This document shows positions 24,620-33,900 of a stretch of DNA of 64,000 bases, piece after piece; positions within the stretch are counted from its first letter, which is position 1, and each line of letters begins with the position of its first letter. The DNA comes from Marinifilum sp. D737 (GTDB lineage: Bacteria; Bacteroidota; Bacteroidia; Bacteroidales; Marinifilaceae), in NCBI RefSeq assembly GCF_026672275.1, contig NZ_JANQCD010000014.1, forward strand, positions 57,435-121,434. The letters run 5' to 3'. The translations under genes were made by a program, and so were the position numbers. The notes beneath the pieces were generated by a model. That model made no database searches, was not told where the DNA came from, and was given only the letters and a program-made list of their open reading frames with translations.

Positions 24620-25474
24620 CTAAATAAGAGCACAAAGAGCTCCCTCAAGTGTTAAGTATTTATACTCGAACCCCTCTTTTTTCAGGCGATTCGGAAGAAT
24701 AGTTTGTCCATTTAACAGAACAGTAGAAGCTTCACCAAGTAATAATCTCAAAATGAAGGATGGAATATGACAAAACGCCGGACGATTTATTGTTTTTGCC
24801 ATCATTTTTGTGAAGTAAGCATTGTTAACTCTTTCTGGTGCAACCAAGTTGTATACTCCTTTGTTTTTTTCATTAATCACAAAAGCATACACCTTTATCA
24901 AATCATCAATATGAATAAACGGAAACTGTTGCTTACCAGATCCCAAACGACCACCAATACCTAGTTTAAAAAACGGCAATGATTTTTGAATGATTCCTCC
25001 ATGTTTACTTAAAACCACTCCTAGTCTAAAAATTACGGTTGCTACATCCAGCTTTTGCATTTCCATCGCGGCCTGTTCCCATTCCATACAAACTTTACCT
25101 AAGAAATCATGAGAATATGCTTCACTTTCCTCTGAATGCTCATTATGACAAGAATAGATACCCACTGCCGATGTACAAATAAATTGGTCTGGCTTATTTT
25201 CTATAATAGCCACTGCTTTGCATAGATTTTTAGTCGTTTCCACCCGACTATCACGAAGTACTTTTTTTCTATTTTTAGTCCACCTAGAAAGAATTGAGGC
25301 ACCCGAGAGATGAATAATTACATTTGCACCATCAAGAAGATTAGCCAAAGCTTTCGTATCACCATACAATCTCTCTCTGGGAATCTTTACAATTTCAGCT
25401 CCAATTTCAGTTTGTAAATAATTACACAAATGTGAACCTACCAATCCATTACTTCCTGATATTGCAATTTTCAT
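24620..25474 (-). CDS. TIGR01777 family epimerase (SDR superfamily)
   Basis: A 284-residue protein with an N-terminal Rossmann motif (MKIAISGSNGLVGSHL). The TIGR01777/YfcH-type signature is IIHLSGASILSRWTKNRKKVLRDSRVETTKNL. Further features are the catalytic-region segment TSAVGIYSCHNE and the substrate-side FRLGVVLSKHGG and KQQFPFIHIDDLI. It binds NAD(P); the substrate of this family is not established. It is close to the usual length of ~300 residues. Its start lies 66 bases from the cdaA stop in the same orientation, so it may be the last gene of the folP-cdaA unit. Confidence 0.9.
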   Translation of the reverse strand: MKIAISGSNGLVGSHLCNYLQTEIGAEIVKIPRERLYGDTKALANLLDGANVIIHLSGASILSRWTKNRKKVLRDSRVETTKNLCKAVAIIENKPDQFICTSAVGIYSCHNEHSEESEAYSHDFLGKVCMEWEQAAMEMQKLDVATVIFRLGVVLSKHGGIIQKSLPFFKLGIGGRLGSGKQQFPFIHIDDLIKVYAFVINEKNKGVYNLVAPERVNNAYFTKMMAKTINRPAFCHIPSFILRLLLGEASTVLLNGQTILPNRLKKEGFEYKYLTLEGALCALI

Positions 25475-25540
25475 CTGCTTTGAATTTTTCTTTCAGTTAC
25501 CAAAAGATTCAGTTTATAATCAGGATTTAGATGAATTGAT

Positions 25541-26332
25541 TCAAACGATAAATCCTGAATAATCTCCTGCTAAAAATTTCTTCAAATCGGCACCTGTAAT
25601 TCGTACTTTAATATTTCCTCCCATGATGTAAGAGATATTCCCCGTTTCTTCAGAAACTGTTATCACATGCGAATCTGTTGCCTGGCTCATTCCAATGGCC
25701 GCACGATGTCGTAAGCCCAAACTTCCGGGAATATTAGTACTATCCGTAACTGGCAAAATACAACGAGCCGCAAGAATTTTATTATTGGCAATGATTACTG
25801 CTCCATCATGCAGAGGAGAATTTTTAAAGAATATCGACTCTAACAATGTTCCGGAAACTCTTGAATTTACAATCTTTCCTGTATCGGCGTAAGCCTGTAA
25901 ATCGGAATTTTTCGCAATTACAATTAAAGCACCGGTTTTCGATTTAGACATGTGTTCACATGCTGTAACAATAGAGGCAATTTCCTGTTCTTGAAAACCA
26001 ACCTCATCCTTTGTAAACCAATTCTCTAAACTAAATTTCTGATTTACATTATATCGTGAGCCTAATATCAGCAAAAATTTCCTGATTTCCTGCTGAAAAA
26101 CAATAATCAATGCAATCACTCCAACTCCAATAAATTGTCCAAGAATACTACTCAACAATTCCATATTAAGAGCGCGTACAAGCAGCCACATTAGATAAAA
26201 GAGAAATAATCCCACAAAAATATTAATAGCTACAGTTCCACGAATCAGAAGGTAAACTTGATACAAAAGAAAGGCTACCAAAAGAATATCCAAAATATCG
26301 AAAAGCCCAAGAGTGATAAAAGCAGTGATCAT
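25541..26332 (-). CDS. cdaA: Diadenylate cyclase CdaA (c-di-AMP synthase)
   Basis: A 263-residue membrane protein. Three hydrophobic segments fill the first ~85 residues (LGLFDILDILLVAFLLYQVYLL; INIFVGLFLFYLMWLLVRAL; QFIGVGVIALIIVF). A DAC (DisA_N) domain follows, with the two catalytic motifs SPLHDGAVIIANNK and GLRHRAAIGMSQATDS. It condenses two ATP into cyclic di-AMP, which controls potassium transport, turgor and cell-wall homeostasis. It lies 53 bases from the folP stop in the same orientation, a gene order frequent in Bacteroidota, so the two are likely cotranscribed. The CdaA type is supported by the N-terminal membrane segments. Confidence 0.95.
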   Translation of the reverse strand: MITAFITLGLFDILDILLVAFLLYQVYLLIRGTVAINIFVGLFLFYLMWLLVRALNMELLSSILGQFIGVGVIALIIVFQQEIRKFLLILGSRYNVNQKFSLENWFTKDEVGFQEQEIASIVTACEHMSKSKTGALIVIAKNSDLQAYADTGKIVNSRVSGTLLESIFFKNSPLHDGAVIIANNKILAARCILPVTDSTNIPGSLGLRHRAAIGMSQATDSHVITVSEETGNISYIMGGNIKVRITGADLKKFLAGDYSGFIV

Positions 26333-26385
26333 TATATATTTAAATTCGGTCTATTAACAAAATTACAATTTTATATCAATATTTA

Positions 26386-27219
26386 TTATTTCAATTGTGA
26401 TTTGATCATATTATGGAGTTTTACGCATTCAACAGCCTCATTTACATCATGAACACGCAGAATATTTGCTCCATTCTCCAAACACATCATATTTAATGCA
26501 GTAGTCCCATTTAAACTTGAATCAGGCGTACCACCAAGGTATTTATAAATCATTGATTTTCGTGACAAACCAGCTAAAACAGGAAGTTTAAAATCCGAAA
26601 ACTCATTCAATCGAGCTACAATTTCGTAATTGTGTTCCAATGTTTTTCCAAAACCAAAACCAGGATCAAGAATCACATCCTTCACCCCATAATTGTTAAG
26701 TTTCAAGATCCTATCCTTAAAAAAAGTTTTAATATCACCCATCAAATCATTGTAATATGGATTCTTCTGCATGGTTTGCGGTGTTCCTTTTATGTGCATC
26801 ATGATGTATGGAACCTTAAGTTCACCGATGGTTTCAAACATCTTATCATCCATAGTACCTCCGGAAATATCATTGACAAGGCATGCTCCAAATTCATTTA
26901 CAATTCTCTTTGCAATGTTTGCCCTAAAAGTATCAATAGATAATATTGCCTGGGGAAACTCATTTCTAATTGCCTTTACAGCAGGAGCCATTCTTTTGTG
27001 CTCTTCAGCTTCGCTAACATCATCAGCACCAGGCCTTGTAGAAAAGGCTCCAATGTCAATTATATCTGCACCTCCTGATAGAATTTTCTCCGCTCGGTTC
27101 AAAATGGTTTTCTCCTCGGTATAACTTCCACCATCATAAAATGAGTCTGGAGTGATATTCAAAATCCCCATTACCAAAGGAGTTTCGAAATTTATTGAAT
27201 GATTACCACACTTAATCAT
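26386..27219 (-). CDS. folP: Dihydropteroate synthase
   Basis: A 277-residue enzyme of folate synthesis that joins p-aminobenzoate to dihydropterin pyrophosphate. Family motifs are present: VMGILNITPDSFYDGG near the N-terminus, GADIIDIGAFSTRPGA, LSIDTFRA, LVNDISGG, VILDPGFGFGK and LAGLSRKSMI. The length is normal. It is divergent from the DUF1599 gene, with a 139-base shared upstream region, and is followed by cdaA. Confidence 0.96.
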   Translation of the reverse strand: MIKCGNHSINFETPLVMGILNITPDSFYDGGSYTEEKTILNRAEKILSGGADIIDIGAFSTRPGADDVSEAEEHKRMAPAVKAIRNEFPQAILSIDTFRANIAKRIVNEFGACLVNDISGGTMDDKMFETIGELKVPYIMMHIKGTPQTMQKNPYYNDLMGDIKTFFKDRILKLNNYGVKDVILDPGFGFGKTLEHNYEIVARLNEFSDFKLPVLAGLSRKSMIYKYLGGTPDSSLNGTTALNMMCLENGANILRVHDVNEAVECVKLHNMIKSQLK

Positions 27220-27358
27220 AGGAATATCGCTGTTAAAACAATTAGTTTTTTAATTTTGCATAAGCAATTTGACTGATCAAATACCCAAGCAAAAGTAAAA
27301 TAAAATACCATGGCTTTGCCTTATTTAGTACTTTTACGGGAAAATTTCTAAATAAACT

Positions 27359-27901
27359 ATGAATAACACAGACCAACAGTACAATCATATTATTGACATC
27401 TGTACAGATATCTTCACTAAAAAAATGCAAGATTATGGAACTGCCTGGAGAATTCTTCGCCCAAGTTCCATGACTGACCAAATTTATATCAAAGCGCAAC
27501 GTATCAGGAGCATTGAGACCAAAGGAACTAGCAAAATTGAAGATGATATCCGTTCAGAATTTATTGGTATTGTGAATTATGCAATCATGGGAATCATTCA
27601 GTTGGAACTAGGTACTTCTGATGAAGAAATGGACCATGAGAAAGCTTTGGAATTGTATCAAAAATACTTCAAAGAAGCCAAAGAGTTGATGGAAGCAAAA
27701 AACCACGATTACGATGAAGCCTGGAGAAGTATGAGAGTAAGTTCTTTCACCGATTTGATTCTAATGAAGATTAATCGCACAAAACAAATTGAGGATAACC
27801 AGGGAAAGACCATCATTTCAGAAGGAATTGATGCCAATTACTTTGATATGATTAATTATTCTGTTTTTGGTCTGATTAAAATTGAATTCGAAAACGCCTA
27901 A
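27359..27901 (+). CDS. DUF1599 domain protein (two tandem units)
   Basis: A 180-residue protein with an internal duplication. Unit 1 (KKMQDYGTAWRILRPSSMTD, QIYIKAQRIRSIE) is repeated as unit 2 (AKNHDYDEAWRSMRVSSFTD, LILMKINRTKQIE), each followed by an (I/M)(V/I)NYxxxG helix. This is the DUF1599 (nucleotide-modification-associated) family; its biochemical role is unproven. It is the first gene of a likely operon: the BT_3928-like gene starts 17 bases after its stop, and tpiA overlaps that gene. Confidence 0.88.
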   Translation: MNNTDQQYNHIIDICTDIFTKKMQDYGTAWRILRPSSMTDQIYIKAQRIRSIETKGTSKIEDDIRSEFIGIVNYAIMGIIQLELGTSDEEMDHEKALELYQKYFKEAKELMEAKNHDYDEAWRSMRVSSFTDLILMKINRTKQIEDNQGKTIISEGIDANYFDMINYSVFGLIKIEFENA

Positions 27902-27917
27902 ATAAATCCAAAATCAA

Positions 27918-29156
27918 ATGAGTTTAATTCGATTTTTCAGCCGTCTGATTGTTGGTTTAATTTTCGTTTTCAGCGGATTTGTAAAAGCAGTTGATCCAAT
28001 GGGATCGACCTATAAATTCACCGATTATTTTACCGCATTTGGATTAGATGCACTTACTTCGCTTGCATTCCCTTTAGCAATTCTTTTGTCAACATTGGAA
28101 TTTGCGGTTGGTATGGCACTTGTATTCAACGCAAGAAAACAATTTTCTGCATGGGGTGCTATGATATTCATGGGCATTTTTACGCCATTAACTTTGGTTT
28201 TGGCAATCGCCAATCCAGTTACTGATTGCGGGTGCTTTGGTGATGCTTTAATTCTTAGTAACTGGGAAACATTTGGCAAGAATGTAATTATCCTTTTACT
28301 TACACTGATTTTATTTTTTGGCAGAAAACAAAAAGAAAAATCATATCCTTTATGGGAACAAAACTTACTTGTAGTTTTCTCTATTGTATTCTCAATTTGG
28401 ATTTCGGTATACTCATACAAACATTTGCCAATTATTGATTTTAGGCCCTATCACATTGGGGCAAATATCAATGATGGAATGATTATTCCAGAAGGTGCTC
28501 CTGCTGACGAATACAAAAGTATTCTAAAGTATGAGAAAGATGGTGTGGTAAAAGAGTTCGACGAAACCAATTATCCATGGCAAGATAGCACTTGGGTATT
28601 TGTTGACTCGGAACAGATCAAAATTAAAGAAGGCTATACGCCACCTATTCACGATTTTTCGATATCAAATGAAACAGAGGGAGATATTACCGATAAGGTA
28701 TTACATGATGAGAATTACACCTTCATTTTGGTATCAAAAGAAATTGATAAACTGAATGAGAAAAGTCTTCCAAAAATTAAGGACCTGTGGATGTATGCTC
28801 TGGAAAAAGGCTACTCCTTTATTGCATTAACAGCATCAGGAACTCAGGAATGTGAAGATTTTAAAGCAAATCATGAATTACCAATTGAATTTTACAATAC
28901 AGATGAAATTCAGTTGAAAACAATTGTCAGATCAAATCCGGGATTAATTCTGATTAAAAACGGAACCATTCTGGACAAATGGCATTATAATGATTTCCCA
29001 GCTGTTGAAGAACTAAAAGGTGATTTGGCAGCATATTCAATTTCAAAACATCAAAAATTAAATATCAAACTAGTATTTATTAGTATTACTTCAACTTTGC
29101 TGTTGTTAATCTGTTTATTCTTTATAGTGAGCAGAAGTTCAAGAGCAAGAAAATGA
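27918..29156 (+). CDS. BT_3928-like DoxX/MauE membrane protein with thioredoxin-like C-terminus
   Basis: A 412-residue protein. The N-terminal ~150 residues form four membrane segments of the DoxX/MauE type: [18 protein letters not shown], a second helix around [18 protein letters not shown], a third around [12 protein letters not shown] with the CGCFGD motif, and a fourth around [14 protein letters not shown] fifth helix follows near 150. Residues ~240-380 resemble a thioredoxin-like fold ([40 protein letters not shown]). A C-terminal membrane helix ends the protein. The CGC motif and the fold suggest a redox role in the envelope, unproven. Its stop codon overlaps the ATG at 29153 (ATGA). 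Confidence 0.85.
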   Translation: MSLIRFFSRLIVGLIFVFSGFVKAVDPMGSTYKFTDYFTAFGLDALTSLAFPLAILLSTLEFAVGMALVFNARKQFSAWGAMIFMGIFTPLTLVLAIANPVTDCGCFGDALILSNWETFGKNVIILLLTLILFFGRKQKEKSYPLWEQNLLVVFSIVFSIWISVYSYKHLPIIDFRPYHIGANINDGMIIPEGAPADEYKSILKYEKDGVVKEFDETNYPWQDSTWVFVDSEQIKIKEGYTPPIHDFSISNETEGDITDKVLHDENYTFILVSKEIDKLNEKSLPKIKDLWMYALEKGYSFIALTASGTQECEDFKANHELPIEFYNTDEIQLKTIVRSNPGLILIKNGTILDKWHYNDFPAVEELKGDLAAYSISKHQKLNIKLVFISITSTLLLLICLFFIVSRSSRARK

Positions 29157-29164
29157 TTACAATT

Positions 29165-29920
29165 ATGAGAAGAAAAATTGTTGCAGGAAACTGGAAAATG
29201 AACAATACTCTTGAAGAAGGTATTGAGTTGGCTGGACAAATCAACGATCTAGTAGAAAACACTGAGATCAATGATGTAGATGTTGTTATCGGTACTCCTT
29301 TTATTCATCTTACTGAAGTGAATAAAGTTGTAGGTGAAAAAATTGGGGTTGCTGCACAAAACTGTGCTGACGAAAAAAGCGGTGCTTACACTGGCGAAAT
29401 CTCAGCTTCTATGATCAAATCAACAGGTAGTAAATATGTAATCCTTGGTCACTCGGAAAGAAGAACATATTACGGTGAGACCAACGAGATTTTGGTTAAA
29501 AAAGTAAACCTAACTCTTGAAAATGGTCTTGCTCCAATTTTCTGTATTGGTGAGGTTTTGGAAGAACGTCAAGCTGAAAAGCACTTCGAGGTTGTAAAAA
29601 GCCAAATCGCAGAAGGTTTGTTCCATTTGTCAGCTGAAGAATTTGGAAAAGTTGTATTGGCATACGAACCAGTTTGGGCAATTGGTACAGGTGTAACTGC
29701 TTCTTCTGATCAAGCTCAGGAAATGCACGCTTTCATCCGCAAAACTTTAGTAGAGCAATACGGTGAAGAGGTTGCAAACAACACTTCAATTCTTTACGGT
29801 GGTAGCTGTAAGCCTTCTAACGCAAAAGAATTATTCGAAAACGCAGATGTAGATGGTGGTTTAATTGGTGGTGCTTCTCTTAAAGCAGAAGACTTCATGG
29901 GAATTATTACTGCATTCTAA
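29165..29920 (+). CDS. tpiA: Triosephosphate isomerase
   Basis: 251 residues from the ATG at 29165, which gives the family-standard start [13 protein letters not shown]. An upstream in-frame ATG at 29153 overlaps the previous stop and would add four residues. It interconverts glyceraldehyde-3-phosphate and DHAP. Active-site residues are present: Lys in NWKMN, His in ILGHSERR and Glu in [14 protein letters not shown]. The phosphate-binding end ([19 protein letters not shown]) is also there. It is last in the DUF1599/BT_3928 unit and is followed by a terminator. Confidence 0.98.
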   Translation: MRRKIVAGNWKMNNTLEEGIELAGQINDLVENTEINDVDVVIGTPFIHLTEVNKVVGEKIGVAAQNCADEKSGAYTGEISASMIKSTGSKYVILGHSERRTYYGETNEILVKKVNLTLENGLAPIFCIGEVLEERQAEKHFEVVKSQIAEGLFHLSAEEFGKVVLAYEPVWAIGTGVTASSDQAQEMHAFIRKTLVEQYGEEVANNTSILYGGSCKPSNAKELFENADVDGGLIGGASLKAEDFMGIITAF

Positions 29921-29943
29921 GAACAGAATAGTATAAAATAAAG

Positions 29944-29976
29944 GCCGATACAAGCAGTGTCGGCTTTTGTTTTTTC
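29944..29976 (+). terminator. Rho-independent terminator of tpiA
   Basis: GCCGATAC (29944-29951) pairs with GTGTCGGC (29957-29964, one G-T pair), loop AAGCA, then a T-rich tail. Confidence 0.85.
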
Positions 29977-30024
29977 TGCACTTATAGCATACCTTGCAAC
30001 AATAAAAACAAACTAATAAAACAG

Positions 30025-30867
30025 ATGGACTACATAGAACTAAAATGCCAGATAACTCCTTTTGATGAAGACATTGCAGACATTCTAATTGCAGAACTTG
30101 GTGAGATCGATTTCGAGAGCTTTACCCAAACCGACGATACGGTTGAAGCTTTTATTCAGGCTCCTCTTTTCGATATGCAAAAAGTGGAAGAATTAACGGT
30201 AAACCTTCTTCCAAATCATAGCATCTCTTATTCACATCAAACCATTGAATCACAAGATTGGAATGCTGTTTGGGAATCAAATTTTCAACCAGTAATCATC
30301 TCCGATCAAGTAGTTATTCGTGCATCATTTCATACCGATACACCTAAGGTTCCTTACGATATCGTAATTGATCCTAAAATGTCATTCGGTACGGGTCACC
30401 ACTCTACTACTTCATTAATGGTACAAACCATCCTTGAAACTGAAATTGAAGGAAAAAGAGTATTGGATATGGGATGTGGAACCAGCTTATTGGCCATTTT
30501 AGCATCGAAAAGAAATGCAGTTAGAGTTGATGCCATTGACATTGATGAGTGGCCATACAAAAACTCATTGGAAAACATCAAGAACAACAAAGCCAAGAAC
30601 ATTTCTGTATTCTTGGGTGATGCAGCATTATTGGAAGGCAAAACCTACGATGTGGTATTGGCAAACATCAACCGAAACATCTTGGTAAACGACATGAAGC
30701 ATTACGTAGCTTGTTTACCTGAAAACGGTGAGTTGATTATGAGTGGTTTTTACACTGAAGATTTGCCACACATTCAAGCCGAAGCCGAAAACAATGGATT
30801 AAAATACATCAGTCACAAAGTAGATAAAAATTGGGTGGCAGTAAAATATATCAAATCCCAAGCATAA
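30025..30867 (+). CDS. prmA: Ribosomal protein L11 methyltransferase
   Basis: A 280-residue protein with the PrmA layout. The N-terminal substrate-recognition domain begins YIELKCQITPFDEDIADILI. The linker contains QDWNAVWESNFQPVII. The SAM-binding domain has PKMSFGTGHHSTTSLM, motif I RVLDMGCGTSLLAILAS and the post-I acid DAIDID. The NPPY-like loop reads VLANINRN, as expected for PrmA. It trimethylates ribosomal protein L11. It appears monocistronic, between the tpiA terminator and a long hairpin. Confidence 0.95.
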   Translation: MDYIELKCQITPFDEDIADILIAELGEIDFESFTQTDDTVEAFIQAPLFDMQKVEELTVNLLPNHSISYSHQTIESQDWNAVWESNFQPVIISDQVVIRASFHTDTPKVPYDIVIDPKMSFGTGHHSTTSLMVQTILETEIEGKRVLDMGCGTSLLAILASKRNAVRVDAIDIDEWPYKNSLENIKNNKAKNISVFLGDAALLEGKTYDVVLANINRNILVNDMKHYVACLPENGELIMSGFYTEDLPHIQAEAENNGLKYISHKVDKNWVAVKYIKSQA

Positions 30868-30874
30868 AAAAATT

Positions 30875-30930
30875 CCAAGCTCCAAAATCCAAACTTCAAA
30901 TTCTCTTTGAGTTTTGGGATTTGGAGTTTG
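30875..30930. repeat. Long imperfect hairpin after prmA
   Basis: The arm at 30875-30900 (CAAGCTCCAAAATCC then AAACTTCAAA) pairs with few mismatches to 30906-30930 (TTTGAGTTTTGGG then ATTTGGAGTTTG) around a short loop. It may terminate prmA or be one copy of a dispersed intergenic repeat. Confidence 0.6.
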
Positions 30931-30997
30931 ATCATTTGTTCCCAGAAATTTGTTAAATTGCCTTATCACAATTCCTGATTGGGCAAAAACAAAACCT

Positions 30998-33900
30998 ATG
31001 ACTCTAAATTTTCGTTCTTTACTACTTATAATTCCCCTTTTCTGTTCATTCAACGTATTTGGACAGTCTATAAAATCATTTCCTCACGATTCCATTCAAT
31101 TCCAGGAAGAATTCCTAAAATTTATGGATCACCCAAGTAAAAAGAAGGAAAGCAAAGCATTTGCTGAACAATTCCCAACCTTCTGGCTATCTCCAAATCT
31201 GAGGCCGGAAGAAAGACAAAAAATATATCAAATTAGCGATATCCTCTTACAAAAAAGAGCAAGATCTTTTCCAGATTTTTACAACTACTTTCAGACCTTA
31301 ATGCTGTTTCAGCAGCAAAATAGAAGTGCAAGCGACTTTACAAACTGGCATACTGGTTTTTTACAGCATGTAAGCAATAAAAAAGTAAAACTGAGCAAAA
31401 GCAAGGATTTTTTGATTCAGACTCAGCACCTGCTAAACGACAGTATCATAAACAAATCGTACGCAGTGGAGTGGAAAGCAGAAAATGCTCAATTCAAATA
31501 TACATTCGATGAAAAACTAAGTATTGAATTTGATAAAGCTGATTTGCTTTGCATCGCACAGAGGGATACTTCATGCATTTACAACACCAGGGGGATCTAT
31601 TTCCCATTTGAAAAGGCTTGGAAAGGAAACAATGGAAAAATCAGCTGGGAACGAGCTGGTAAAGATATCGATACGGAATATGCCACATTCGATTCCTATT
31701 ATATCGATGCCTCTAAATCAACATTTAGCATCGATACTGTGCAGTATTTCAATCCTGAGTTATCAGATAAAACACTAAACGGAAGTCTGATTGAGAAAGC
31801 CATAAGAACTAAAGATCCTAAAAGAGCACTGTATCCACGATTTGAATCGTTCGAACATGAAATTAAAATCCACGAGATATACGAACATGTAAATTACAAA
31901 GGTGGAGTTGCAATTCATGGTGCAAAATTTATCGGGAAAGGAAGTCCTGAACATCCTTCCGAAATTCAGATATCCAGAAATGACACCCTCTTCCTGGTAG
32001 CACAGTCGGAACACTTTGCATTTCAAAACGATCAAATTGCCGGTAAGGATACTAAAATTGAAATTTTAATTGATACATGTAGAATCTATCATCCAGGTTT
32101 ATTGTTTAAATATTTCCCTGAAAAGAAAGAATTGAACCTGTTTCGCGATGGCGAAGGCATTTCAAAAAGTCCCTATTTTAACAACTACCACAATCTGATT
32201 ATGGATTTTGGCATGTTGGTTTGGCGATTGGATGAAAACATGATGCACTTTACCAAGATGAAAGGTGCTACCAAGCGTCAGGCACACTTCGAATCATCAA
32301 ACTATTTTAGAATGAACCGATTCATGCGAATCCAGGGAATGGATGAGCAAAATCCACTGGTGCTGCTTAGAAAATTTGCCGACTACATTTATGTGGAAAC
32401 TTTCACTGCCGAAGAATATGCCAATTACATTAAAAAGCCGGTAAATCAGGTTCGTCAGCAACTATTTACTCTTTCGTTTCAAGGCTTTGTGAGCTACAAC
32501 ATGAACACCGATGAAGTAACACTACAAAAGCGATTAGACGACTACATCAAGAGTGGAATGGGACGCCAGGATTACGATGTAATCCAGTTTACCACACAGA
32601 CCAAAGACAAAGAAGCGGATGCCATCTATTTTATAGGTAGTTCGAATCTTCAGATTAATGGAGTTCGCCAAATTGCAGTAAGTGATTCACAGAATGTGGT
32701 GATTTTCCCAAAGCATCGCAAAATTGTACTGAAAAAGAACCGCGACTTTGAGTTTGATGGTCGATTAATGGCCGGCCTAATCGATCTTCATGGTAAAGGC
32801 TTCGATTTTTCTTACGATAACTTTAAGGTAGATCTAAAATCTATCGATTCCTTGCAAATGAATGTGGTAGTGGATTCCTTAAGTAGATTTGGGAAGAGAT
32901 ACACCAATTTGCTGGGTAGTGTGGTCGAAAACATTTCGGGTGACTTGCTGATTGACGACCCGAACAACAAATCAGGAAACAAGAAATTTGCCGACTACCC
33001 TATTTTCAATAGTGTTGATTCCAGTTATGTTTTCTACGACAAACCACATATTCAGGATGGCGTATACAAACGCGATGAATTCTACTTTAAAGTAGATCCT
33101 TACACCATCACGAACATTAATAATTTCGATCGTTCTGATATTGAACTGGCAGGAACTTTTGTCTCCGACAGCATTTTCCCAACCTTTAGAGAGCCTTTAA
33201 CCATTCGAGAAGACAACTCGTTGGGATTCGAACATATCACACCAGCAAATGGATTCTCTGCCTACGACAAAGGTGTTTTTACCGATACGGTTTTCCTTTC
33301 GAACCAAGGTTTAAGAGGTAGTGGAACGGTGAACTATTTGGTATCCGAAACCAAATCGAGTGATTTCATCTTCCGACCTGAAGAAATGCATACCAATGCC
33401 GAAAGTTTCGAATTGAAGGAACACGATACCAAAATGAACAACCCTGAAATAAACGGGAAGCAGATTTACGTTCAGTGGTTCCCATACAAAGATGAAATGT
33501 ATGTGAAGAGTAGCGCCTTGCCACTTGACATGTATCAAAAACTGGCCACCTTATCGGGAACGCTTAAAATAACACCAAACGGAATCACCGGAATGGGAAA
33601 TATGGAGTTGGTGAATGCCGAAATTAAATCGGATTATTTTACCTACAATCGTAAAAACATTTTAGCCGATTCGGCAAGTTTTAAAATCTTAAATGCCGAT
33701 TCAACCGGCTACTCTTTCGAAACCGAATCAGTTAATGCAAACATCGATTTTGTGAGCCGAACAGGAGCTTTCGAAAATACCAATACCAACAAGAAAAGTA
33801 TCTTTCCCGATAATCGCTACATGAGTTATATCAACAATTTTAAATGGTATATGGATGAGCAGATGATCGATTTTGGGAAAGAAGATGAAGCAACACTTGC

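Noticed and set aside
27242..27499. Minus-strand frame of 85 codons with a hydrophobic end
   Set aside because: It overlaps the start of the DUF1599 gene on the other strand, has no recognisable family, and only its last ~38 codons lie in the gap.
28025..28420. 131-codon frame antisense to the BT_3928-like gene
   Set aside because: It lies wholly within a membrane-protein gene with good family motifs.
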